A stretch of DNA of 64,000 nucleotides, from contig NZ_LDCP01000003.1 of NCBI RefSeq assembly GCF_001021555.1, positions 186,001 to 250,000 of the forward strand, given 5' to 3'. The stretch is from Aurantiacibacter marinus. Its GTDB lineage: Bacteria > Pseudomonadota > Alphaproteobacteria > Sphingomonadales > Sphingomonadaceae. Positions 43,631-51,313 of this stretch are shown here, in pieces (within the stretch, counting starts at the first letter, position 1; each line of letters begins with the position of its first letter). The notes under the pieces are model-generated. The model worked only from the letters and a program-made list of their open reading frames with translations. It was not told where the DNA came from and made no database searches. Both the position numbers and the translations under genes were made by a program.

Positions 43631-44512
43631 TCAGCCTTCGTTGCTGAATTTCCCGACGGTCTTTTGCTCCACGCGCAGTGCATCGGGGAACATGTTAGTG
43701 ACGATGGGGAAGGGGATGCCGATCCCGGCATTGTCGAGCGCCTTCTTGATCGACTTGATCGCCAGATGGCGCGCCTGCCATCCATCGCGCGGCTTGGAGC
43801 CGGACCAGAAGCGGATTTTGAAGTTGATCGAGCTGCCGCCGAATTCGATCGCGTAAACTTCCACGCCTTTTTCCATATCGATCCCGTCCAGTCCTTCGAC
43901 AGCGCTGCGCAGGACTTGCTCCGACTGGTCCAGATCAGCGGTGTAGTCGACGCCCACAATAATTTCGGTACGCGCACGCTCATCATCGGTGAGGATTTTG
44001 ACCGGGCTTTTGAAGATCATTGCGTTGGGCATGATGGTAAGTTCGTTGGACATCTGGCGCAAATGCGTTTCGCGTAAGGTTATGTTCTCAACCCGCCCGA
44101 TGATGCCTTCCACTTCGATGACATCGCCGATGCGCATCTTCTCGCGCAGCATGATAAGTACGCCGGCAAGGAAGTTTTCGAAGATGTCCTGAAAGGCAAA
44201 GCCGATGGCAACTGCGCCGATACCCAGACCTGCAATCGCGCCGGCGGGGGTAAAGCCGGGGATCGCAACTGCTGCTGCAATCAGGATGCCGATCAGCCAG
44301 ATCGCCAGCTTCACCAGTGTCTCCACCAGCTTCTTCAGGCTGGGGCGCATCGAAGTGTTGCCGATCAGGCGATCTGCAATGCCGGTTGCAAACTTTGCGA
44401 CCAGCCAAGTGATTATCAATACGATTAAAGCGATCACAAGGTTTGGCAGGACCGCGACGAAGCCTTGTGCCATGCCCTGAACCTGATTTTGCAACGTATC
44501 GATGTAATTCAC
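43631..44512 (-). CDS. mscS: MscS-type mechanosensitive channel
   Basis: The 293-residue protein is a small-conductance mechanosensitive channel. It has three membrane helices (about residues 17-40, 60-85, 90-120), the pore-lining helix with small residues (GAIAGLGIGAVAIGFAFQDIF), and the beta domain beginning GDVIEVEGIIGRVENI. I start at the GTG at 44512 because GGGGA lies six bases upstream and a longer frame would run into the divergent lysK gene; this yields VNYIDTLQ. It is divergent from lysK with a perfect palindrome in the gap. Confidence 0.9.
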   Translation of the reverse strand: MNYIDTLQNQVQGMAQGFVAVLPNLVIALIVLIITWLVAKFATGIADRLIGNTSMRPSLKKLVETLVKLAIWLIGILIAAAVAIPGFTPAGAIAGLGIGAVAIGFAFQDIFENFLAGVLIMLREKMRIGDVIEVEGIIGRVENITLRETHLRQMSNELTIMPNAMIFKSPVKILTDDERARTEIIVGVDYTADLDQSEQVLRSAVEGLDGIDMEKGVEVYAIEFGGSSINFKIRFWSGSKPRDGWQARHLAIKSIKKALDNAGIGIPFPIVTNMFPDALRVEQKTVGKFSNEG

Positions 44513-44570
44513 GTAATTTCCCCGTTTTGTTTTGAACGTAACGAGGTGCCCCTTGGCAAAGTTCCAAAAT

Positions 44571-44588
44571 GTTTCGCACTTGCGAAAC
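44571..44588. promoter_or_regulatory. perfect 18-bp palindrome between mscS and lysK
   Basis: GTTTCGCA at 44571-44578 and TGCGAAAC at 44581-44588 are exact inverted repeats around CT, 27 bases before the lysK start and 58 bases before the mscS start. It can be a binding site for a dimeric regulator or an RNA hairpin in the lysK leader. No regulator gene lies beside it. Confidence 0.55.
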
Positions 44589-44615
44589 GGATGCGCTTGG
44601 GCAAAAGCCGTTTCC

Positions 44616-46256
44616 ATGTTCAGCACAGATCTTATCGAAGCCGCCCGCAGCTCCAAGGCATGGCCTTTTCAGGAGGCGCAGCGGCTTGCCAAACGTTTCC
44701 GCGATGGGAAGAGGGCACAGGACGGCACGATTGAACCTGTGCTTTTCGAAACTGGCTACGGGCCAAGCGGCCTGCCGCACATCGGTACGTTTCAGGAAGT
44801 GCTGCGGACCACGCTGGTGCGCAAGGCTTATGAGATTGTCGCTGCAGATCGCGAGGGCAATCCTGCGCCCACACGGTTGGTGGCATTCAGCGATGATATG
44901 GACGGACTGCGCAAAGTACCGGACAACGTGCCAAACCAGGCCATGCTGACCGAGCATCTTGGCAAGCCGCTCAGCCGCATTCCCGATCCATTCGAAAAGT
45001 TTGAAAGTTTCGCTGCGCATAACAATGCCATGTTGCGCGATTTTCTGGACCGGTTTGAATTTGATTATGAATTCGTGGCGGCATCGGACCGTTACAACAC
45101 GGGCGCTTTCGATGATGCGCTGAAGAATGTGCTGCGGCACAATCAGGCGATCCTCGATATCATGGTCCCAACCCTGCGAGCGGAGCGCGCGGCGACTTAC
45201 TCGCCGATCATGCCGATCAGCCCGGTCACGGGTGTGGTTCTGCAGGTGCCGGTAGAAGTGGTGGATGCCGATGCCGGGATTGTTCGCTTCACTGATGAAG
45301 ACGGCAGCGTGATCGAACAAAGCGCTCTGGGCGGTATGGCCAAGCTGCAGTGGAAGGTCGATTTCGCCATGCGCTGGGTCGCGCAGGGCGTTGATTATGA
45401 GATGTACGGCAAGGATCTGACCGATACCGGCGTGCAGTCCGGCCGCATTGCCAAGGTGCTGGGCGGGCGCAAGCCAGAGGGTTTAATTTACGAGCTGTTC
45501 CTCGATGCCAATGGCGAGAAGATTTCAAAGTCGAAGGGCAATGGCCTGTCGATAGAGGAATGGCTGACCTACGGCAGCGAGGAAAGCCTTGGCCATTACA
45601 TCTACTCCAACCCGAAAAGCGCGCGCCAATTGCATGTTGGCGTAATCCCGCGCGCGGTTGATGAATACTGGCAGTTCCGCGCCAGCATTCCCGATCAACC
45701 GGTTGAAAAGCAGCTCGGCAATCCGGCGTGGAATCTGCTGCGGGTAAAGGACGCCAGCGGCGCGCAGCCTCCGGTGGGGGCGGGCGATACTCTGCCCGTG
45801 ACATATGGACTGTTGCTCAATCTGGTTGGTGTGCTCGGGGCAGAGGCGGACCGGGAGCAAGTATGGTCCTACCTTGCCAATTATGTCGAAGATGCCCGGC
45901 CTGAAGCGCATCCTGATCTGGATGTACTGGTGGGCAAGGCGCTCGCCTACAATCGCGATTTTGTTGCACCTACGCTGCAAAAGCGCGCGCCCGAAGCGAA
46001 CGAGGCGTCCGCGCTGCGCGCTCTCGATGCGCGTTTGGCCGATGTGCCTGCCGACATGGCGGCAGAGGATTTGCAGACTATCGTGTATGAAATCGGCAAG
46101 GATGAAGCGCACGGGTTTGAAAGCCTGCGCGACTGGTTCCGTGCCCAATATGAAACGCTGCTAGGTTCAGCCCAGGGGCCGCGTATGGGCAGCTTTATCG
46201 CGCTTTACGGTGTTGAAAACACACGGCGACTGATTGCCGAGGCGCTGGCGCGTTAG
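44616..46256 (+). CDS. lysK: class I lysyl-tRNA synthetase
   Basis: This 546-residue enzyme is the archaeal-type (class I) LysRS that replaces the class II enzyme in many alphaproteobacteria. HIGT (PHIGTFQEV) at residues 55-58 and KISKS (EKISKSKG) at about residue 303 form the ATP site. The C-terminal helical domain (about 400-546) is the anticodon-binding cage. Start at ATG 44616 with MFSTDLIEAARSS, the usual family start. The stop is six bases before the convergent prolyl hydroxylase gene. Confidence 0.95.
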   Translation: MFSTDLIEAARSSKAWPFQEAQRLAKRFRDGKRAQDGTIEPVLFETGYGPSGLPHIGTFQEVLRTTLVRKAYEIVAADREGNPAPTRLVAFSDDMDGLRKVPDNVPNQAMLTEHLGKPLSRIPDPFEKFESFAAHNNAMLRDFLDRFEFDYEFVAASDRYNTGAFDDALKNVLRHNQAILDIMVPTLRAERAATYSPIMPISPVTGVVLQVPVEVVDADAGIVRFTDEDGSVIEQSALGGMAKLQWKVDFAMRWVAQGVDYEMYGKDLTDTGVQSGRIAKVLGGRKPEGLIYELFLDANGEKISKSKGNGLSIEEWLTYGSEESLGHYIYSNPKSARQLHVGVIPRAVDEYWQFRASIPDQPVEKQLGNPAWNLLRVKDASGAQPPVGAGDTLPVTYGLLLNLVGVLGAEADREQVWSYLANYVEDARPEAHPDLDVLVGKALAYNRDFVAPTLQKRAPEANEASALRALDARLADVPADMAAEDLQTIVYEIGKDEAHGFESLRDWFRAQYETLLGSAQGPRMGSFIALYGVENTRRLIAEALAR

Positions 46257-46262
46257 GTTTGG

Positions 46263-46946
46263 CTAGAACCACTTTTTGGTGCGATACCATTTCGTGATGA
46301 TGTACTTGCTGCCTTGCAGAACGGGGCGGCCGGCATGCATGGTTTTGAGGTTTGTAATGCCTTCGGGGTCCGCATTGTTCCATGCCAGCAAAACGCCTGG
46401 TTTGGGATCGATTGACAGGCCGATATCGGTAAAATCCGTTGTTCCGCCTGCTGCAACTTCATTCAGGAATACCATTGCGGTGTAGCTGCGCTGGCCGCCG
46501 CGCTTCATTTCCAGTTCCCAATAGCTGGTATCGGGATGAAACCAGTCATGGTGAGCCTGGAATTCCTGGCCCGGCATGTATCGCTGTCCCTGAATGGTCT
46601 CGCCATATTCGGGCTTGATATCGAGCAGATCGTCGATCCGGCGGTTGATCTTTTTCACGAAGGGATCGTGCGGATCGACATCGCCGGAATAGGATGTGCG
46701 GTAGCCGTCTGAATACTCCAGATCGAACACCCGGCTGGGCTTTGCTGTCGCGTCGATCAGCTCCATCATCTTGGCGCATTCAGCAGGCGTCATGAAATCG
46801 CCGATGGCGTACAGTTCCACCTCTTCGCTCGGCACTTTGTAAGCGGCAGGATTGGCGGCGAGGCGTTCGCGCACCTTTCGCCCGACTCTTTTCAGGCCGC
46901 TCTGGTCGGCATTATCCGGAATTTCGCTGTTCGTACCCGTTGTCAT
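46263..46946 (-). CDS. 2-oxoglutarate/Fe(II) prolyl 4-hydroxylase-like enzyme
   Basis: The 227-residue protein belongs to the prolyl 4-hydroxylase alpha subunit-like oxygenases. The iron ligands are visible: His-x-Asp in QAHHDWFHPD and the distal His in LKTMHAGRPVLQGSKYI, followed by a lysine in KYI that would bind 2-oxoglutarate. The RYMPGQEF segment is typical. The substrate protein is unknown. There is no signal peptide, so it acts in the cytoplasm. It is divergent from the cytochrome b561 gene. Confidence 0.88.
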   Translation of the reverse strand: MTTGTNSEIPDNADQSGLKRVGRKVRERLAANPAAYKVPSEEVELYAIGDFMTPAECAKMMELIDATAKPSRVFDLEYSDGYRTSYSGDVDPHDPFVKKINRRIDDLLDIKPEYGETIQGQRYMPGQEFQAHHDWFHPDTSYWELEMKRGGQRSYTAMVFLNEVAAGGTTDFTDIGLSIDPKPGVLLAWNNADPEGITNLKTMHAGRPVLQGSKYIITKWYRTKKWF

Positions 46947-47021
46947 GGCTCACGCTTTTTCATTGCTTTGCGGCCTGCGCAAGTTCAGATTTGCTTCTGC
47001 CAGCCAATGGGGAGAGGATAT

Positions 47022-47585
47022 ATGTCCAAGCACCAACGCTATTCCGGTGTCGCGATGCTATTCCACTGGGTGATCGCAGGGCTGGTTATTCTTAACTGGC
47101 GGCTTGCGGAAAATGCCGAACATGCAGCCGCTCGAGCTGAGAAAATAGCCATCTTTAATGATCACAAGGCTGTCGGAATTACGATTCTGGCGCTTACAAT
47201 CGGACGGTTGGCATGGCGGCTTTCCCACCCTGTTCCGCCGCTACCGTCAGGATACGCCAATTGGGAACGGATCCTCGCCCGCTCCACCCATGTGATTTTC
47301 TACGTATTGCTCATCGGTTTGCCGATTGGCGGATGGCTGGCCAATTCCCTTGGCGGGCAGCAAATCGAGATGTTCGGCCTGTTCACTATCGGAGCCTTGC
47401 CGGTCGGCAGTAACGAAGGGCTGTCAGAGGAAATCTTCGATCTCCACAAGACCGGCGGAACAATCATGATCTATCTGGTCGGACTGCACGTTCTGGGCGG
47501 GTTGAAGCACACATTCTTCGATAAGGATGGCGGCATTTTCCGGATGTTGCCGTTTGGCAAAGTTGGCCCGCGAAGCAGTCTGTAA
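47022..47585 (+). CDS. cytochrome b561 family protein
   Basis: The 187-residue protein has four membrane helices and the bacterial b561 heme ligands: His in MLFHWVIAGL, His in NDHKAVGI and further His residues in STHVIFYVLLIG and VGLHVLGGLKHTFFD. Such proteins transfer electrons between quinol and periplasmic acceptors, for example superoxide. GGGGAGAGG gives an excellent ribosome site for the ATG at 47022. A strong hairpin lies right after the stop. Confidence 0.9.
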   Translation: MSKHQRYSGVAMLFHWVIAGLVILNWRLAENAEHAAARAEKIAIFNDHKAVGITILALTIGRLAWRLSHPVPPLPSGYANWERILARSTHVIFYVLLIGLPIGGWLANSLGGQQIEMFGLFTIGALPVGSNEGLSEEIFDLHKTGGTIMIYLVGLHVLGGLKHTFFDKDGGIFRMLPFGKVGPRSSL

Positions 47586-47593
47586 CGGCGAAA

Positions 47594-47617
47594 CCCCCCA
47601 TCCGTTAGGACGGGGGG
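47594..47617. terminator. GC-rich hairpin between convergent genes
   Basis: CCCCCC at 47594-47599 and GGGGGG at 47612-47617, extended by TCC/GGA, form a stem with one internal mismatch and a GTTA loop. It lies between the convergent cytochrome b561 and RcnB-like genes and could terminate either, although no T-run follows. Confidence 0.5.
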
Positions 47618-47659
47618 CCATCACCGGCCACTCGCTCCGGCAATGTATGTGTCGTCACA

Positions 47660-48778
47660 TCACCAGAAGAAATCGTAGATCACGTCGACCACTTCGCCGG
47701 TGTAAATATCCACCAGTATCACGTCGTCGTAATAGCGAACCCAGCGGTAGGGACCGTACACATCCGGCAGGCGATACTGCCACGGATCGTTGATGTAATA
47801 CCGCGAGGAGAAGAACAGGCTGTCGAGATACAGGCCAATGTTCAGACGCCGGTAGCTGTAGTTCCGATAAGGCGAATAATAACGCCCCAGGCGGAAGGTG
47901 CTGCGATTGTTGTAACGGTAGCTGTTCCAATTGTACCGATTGTTGCTGCGCCACCGTTGACGATCCCACCGGCGATGTTCGCGGCGCGACTGCTCACGGC
48001 CCTGACGGTAGCCATCGCGGTACGAACCATTGCGGTCGCGGTAGTTGCGATTGTCACGGTCACGATAGTTGCGCTGATCCCGGTTACGGTAATCACGCCT
48101 GTCCCGGTCACGGTAATCACGCTGGTCCCGGTTGGTATAGGTGCGGTTCCGATCACGGCTGGTGTAGGTCCGGTTGCGATCGCCGCGGCTTTCGGTCCGT
48201 CCTTGCTGCTGCGACCGCTGATCACCGCGGCGCTCCACCCGGTTGGCCCGGCCTTCGGCGCGGCGTTCGACCTGGCGCGCGATCTCACGCGCCTGCCGCT
48301 GGCTATCCTGACGGTTGCCGCGGTTATCGGCATTGCTGCGTTCACGGTTCACGCGGTCGCGGGTGACCTGCTGTTGCTGCGCGCCACGATTATTCGTCCG
48401 TTCCTGCCGGTTATCCTGTCGCTGCGTCTGGCGTTCCTGACGGTTGCCTTGGCTTTCCTGCCGGTTGCCCTGGCGCTGTGTCTGGCGTTCCTGACGCTGC
48501 GGCTGGCGCTGGGTTTGGCGCTGGGTTTCGCGTTGCGCCTGGCGTTCCTGCCGGTCAGCATTATTCGGACGGCGATCTTCGCTGCCACCACGCCGGTTCT
48601 GGCGGGCGTCGCGGTTGCCGCGCCGATCCTGGCGGGTCTCCCGGTCCTGCTGCTGATCATCGACCGCAGTATCGGTCGCAGTATCGGTCGCAGCCGCCAT
48701 TGCAGGGATAGCGGGGACCGCCATCGCGGCTGCCATTGCGGCCAGACCACTGGATTTCAGTAAGATTGCGAGTTGCAT
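47660..48778 (-). CDS. RcnB-type periplasmic protein with a long Arg/Asn/Gln/Asp region
   Basis: The 372-residue protein has a signal peptide (1-30, ending PAMAAA) and a C-terminal domain of the RcnB family (GPYRWVRYYDDVILVDIYTG near the end), the type found in a nickel/cobalt homeostasis periplasmic protein. Between them, residues about 40-285 form an extremely polar stretch made of Arg, Gln, Asn, Asp, Glu and Tyr, with periodic motifs such as RQTQRQ and DRDRRDYRNRDQRNYRD, and a Tyr/Asn/Arg-rich transition. A GGAG site supports the ATG at 48778. RcnB proteins normally have a short charged region; this one is several times longer. Two 13-bp direct repeats lie upstream. Confidence 0.8.
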   Translation of the reverse strand: MQLAILLKSSGLAAMAAAMAVPAIPAMAAATDTATDTAVDDQQQDRETRQDRRGNRDARQNRRGGSEDRRPNNADRQERQAQRETQRQTQRQPQRQERQTQRQGNRQESQGNRQERQTQRQDNRQERTNNRGAQQQQVTRDRVNRERSNADNRGNRQDSQRQAREIARQVERRAEGRANRVERRGDQRSQQQGRTESRGDRNRTYTSRDRNRTYTNRDQRDYRDRDRRDYRNRDQRNYRDRDNRNYRDRNGSYRDGYRQGREQSRREHRRWDRQRWRSNNRYNWNSYRYNNRSTFRLGRYYSPYRNYSYRRLNIGLYLDSLFFSSRYYINDPWQYRLPDVYGPYRWVRYYDDVILVDIYTGEVVDVIYDFFW

Positions 48779-48830
48779 TGCAACATCTCCTATGTTGACC
48801 AATGCCGCCCGAGTGCTGCGGCCCTGATGC

Positions 48831-48862
48831 GTATCTATTTGTATTCGATGTATCCATTTGTA
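48831..48862. promoter_or_regulatory. two 13-bp direct repeats upstream of the RcnB-like gene
   Basis: GTATCTATTTGTA at 48831-48843 and GTATCCATTTGTA at 48850-48862 differ at one base and start 19 bases apart, close to two helical turns. They lie in the 203-base gap between the divergent RcnB-like and flavin-binding genes. This resembles tandem sites for an OmpR-type response regulator, but no regulator is nearby. Confidence 0.45.
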
Positions 48863-48981
48863 GCGATTCGTTCTGACCGGCAACTGAACCACTCGTTTAG
48901 CCTCCCGTTCATGTTGGATACGCTTTATCTGAACGCGGCTGACCTTGCCCTGAAGGCATTTGGTCGGCAGGGGAAGGCGTA

Positions 48982-49554
48982 ATGACAAGCTTTTCAGATA
49001 TCGCCGCGGACATCACGAGCCGCCTCTCCGACGGAGCAAGCAATCGCCGCTCTGCCATGCATACCGCCGTTGTTGCCACCACCGATGCCGAATTGCGGGT
49101 AATGGTGCTGCGCGGGTATGACGCGGCCACCATGACGCTGCGCTTCCATACCGATGCGCGCTCGCCCAAATGTGCAGTGGTGGGGGATGGCTCACCCGTG
49201 GGCGTATTGTTCTATGACAAGCAGGCGAAGATCCAATTGCGCTGCAAGGGCACCGGCCGGATCGAGCGGGATACACCGGCAGCCGGTGCAGCATGGGACG
49301 AAAGCACCAATTTCGCCAAACGATGTTATCTGGGCGAAGGTCCGGGCGCGCTGACCTTTGAACCATCGTCCGGACTGCCGGAGTGGATCGAAGGCAAGGA
49401 ACCAACCGCACAGCAAGTCGCCCCGGCACGCGTCAATTTCGCTGTGCTGCTGGTGGAACTGGCGCAAGTGGACTGGTTCTACCTCTCCAACGACGGCCAC
49501 CGCCGCGCGATCATCGATATGGCGAGTGGTGAGGGGCAGTGGATTTCGCCGTAG
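48982..49554 (+). CDS. pyridoxamine-phosphate-oxidase-like flavin-binding protein
   Basis: The 190-residue protein has the split-barrel FMN-binding fold of the PNPOx-like family: AMHTAVVATTDAELRVMVLR, FHTDARSPKCAVV and the C-terminal VDWFYLSNDGHRRAII segment. It lacks the extended PNPOx substrate region, so vitamin B6 oxidation is not certain; other members reduce flavins or act on heme. GGGGAAGG precedes the ATG at 48982. Confidence 0.83.
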   Translation: MTSFSDIAADITSRLSDGASNRRSAMHTAVVATTDAELRVMVLRGYDAATMTLRFHTDARSPKCAVVGDGSPVGVLFYDKQAKIQLRCKGTGRIERDTPAAGAAWDESTNFAKRCYLGEGPGALTFEPSSGLPEWIEGKEPTAQQVAPARVNFAVLLVELAQVDWFYLSNDGHRRAIIDMASGEGQWISP

Positions 49555-49566
49555 CTGATGGGTTTG

Positions 49567-49655
49567 GGTGACAAAGGTTACACTGCGTCACCCCGCAATT
49601 TGGCAGGAAAAACATTTCACTACAGCGGTTTAGATGTGTTTCCAACAGGGTGACA
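49567..49655. promoter_or_regulatory. GTGAC-type repeats in the gap before the peptide transporter
   Basis: In the 239-base gap between the flavin protein gene and the end of the POT gene, GGTGAC (49567-49572) and GTCACC (49587-49592) are inverted, and GGTGACA recurs at 49649-49655 with similar flanks (GGTGACAAAG and GGTGACACTTTG). Both adjacent genes end or start away from it, so its target is unclear; no gene is seen in the gap. Confidence 0.25.
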
Positions 49656-49793
49656 CTTTGCCGGCTGAAACGCGGGTCAGCGTGAGCGGGCGGGATTGGA
49701 CGATGTGAAAGAGCCATCGAAGGGGATGGCGGCTTTCGGGCGTTGTAGGGAAGGGCGCGCCAAACTTAATACCTGCACTGATGAGAACATTTC

Positions 49794-51200
49794 TTACACG
49801 GGCTTTGCCGACGCAAAATCCTCAATGCCGACATCTTGCGATGCCTCTATCTGATCCATGGCTCGCCTTAGGGGCGTTGAGCAGACGAGGATTATTACGG
49901 CGCCGAACATCGATATTCCTGCATTGAGCCACCAAAATTGCACTGCACCCATTGGTTCATAGAACCGCGCGATATAGCCCGCACCAATCGCACTGGCGAA
50001 TGCCGTGAGGTATGCTGCTGCCATCATCATCCCTCTCGCACTATCAGGCGATCGCCGTGACACGATGGCCAGCACCTGTGGCCACGCCCACATAAATGCG
50101 ATGCCCGACAGGCTGAACGAAAGCACAGGGATAATGATCGACACCTTGCCGCCAGCTTCAATTTGCATCGCTCCCACAGCTAGCACCGTACAAGAGAGCG
50201 CCGTGATCGCAGCCGCAATGCTCATCTTACCGAGATCTGTCGGTTCCGTGCCGCGTTTTGCTTGCCATCGCCAAAGGCCGACAAGGAACGGCACAATAAG
50301 GATCGAGGCAAGCGAATCGATAGACGCGAACCAGGCAACCGGGACATTGCCGAAGGGTGAAGAAAGGTCGGCATGGTCAGCCACCCAGAGCAGCCCGACA
50401 TTGAATAACTGGTCCCATGCGACCCATTGAAACATGGTCAGCGAGATCACGACTGCGACAAGGGCGATCATCCGCCATTCCTTACTTGTCACAGCGGCTG
50501 CTTCGCTGCGCGTCGCCTTTGTCGGTTCGTCCGCATAGTGCCGCATCCCGGCGAAGTAGACCGCGGCGGATGCAACCATCACCACACCCGCCGCAGCAAA
50601 GCCGGTGTGCCAGCCATAGATTTGCGCCAGCAGACCGCAAACGAGTGGCCCAATTACCGCGCCAATGTTGATGCCCGTCGAAAATAAGGTGTAGCCGCGC
50701 GATCGCAGCGCTTCATCCGCCTTCGGGTAAAGCTCTCCTACCTGCGCGGCGATATTGCCTTTCAGGCAGCCGGAGCCCAGCACCAGCAAAAGAAGGGCGA
50801 TCAGGAAAGTGACGTCGAAAATCATGGCGAAATGGCCAGCCGTCATCAGCAGTATGCCAATCATCACCGTTTTTCTCGGGCCCAGCCAGCGATCGGCAAT
50901 AAGCCCGCCGAACAACGGCGTGAAGTATACGAAGCCGGCATAAAGGCCGAACAGCTGGCTGGCGAAAGCCTGCGTGCTCATCGGACCAAACATGGATTCC
51001 ATCACGTTACGGAAACCATCCATCCCCAAGACGGTGTCGACACGGTCCGAAATCAGCAAGTCCTGCACCAGATACAGGATCAGCAGGGCGCGCATTCCGT
51101 AAAACGAAAACCGCTCCCACAATTCTGTGAAGGAAAGGAACAACAGCCCTTTTGGATGGCCAAGCCAGCCCGTGTCAGCCTTAGCTGTGCTGCTACTCAT
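49794..51200 (-). CDS. proton-dependent oligopeptide transporter (POT/PTR2 family)
   Basis: This 468-residue protein imports di- and tripeptides with protons. The family's E-x-x-E-R motif is at FTELWERFSFYG near residue 26, followed by the YAGFVYFTPLFGGLIADRWLG signature (transmembrane helix 2 and loop) in residues about 87-107. Twelve to fourteen hydrophobic helices are present. It begins 113 bases after ettA ends on the same strand, with its own GGGGGG ribosome site at the ATG 51200. Confidence 0.9.
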   Translation of the reverse strand: MSSSTAKADTGWLGHPKGLLFLSFTELWERFSFYGMRALLILYLVQDLLISDRVDTVLGMDGFRNVMESMFGPMSTQAFASQLFGLYAGFVYFTPLFGGLIADRWLGPRKTVMIGILLMTAGHFAMIFDVTFLIALLLLVLGSGCLKGNIAAQVGELYPKADEALRSRGYTLFSTGINIGAVIGPLVCGLLAQIYGWHTGFAAAGVVMVASAAVYFAGMRHYADEPTKATRSEAAAVTSKEWRMIALVAVVISLTMFQWVAWDQLFNVGLLWVADHADLSSPFGNVPVAWFASIDSLASILIVPFLVGLWRWQAKRGTEPTDLGKMSIAAAITALSCTVLAVGAMQIEAGGKVSIIIPVLSFSLSGIAFMWAWPQVLAIVSRRSPDSARGMMMAAAYLTAFASAIGAGYIARFYEPMGAVQFWWLNAGISMFGAVIILVCSTPLRRAMDQIEASQDVGIEDFASAKPV

Positions 51201-51313
51201 AGATAATTCCCCCCAGAAAGGGATACCTATGAGGGGAGCATCTCCAAAGTCAAACGAGTAGGCGGCAAAGACAAATCGTTATTGCCAATAACGAAATTCT
51301 TCACCGCCCGTAA

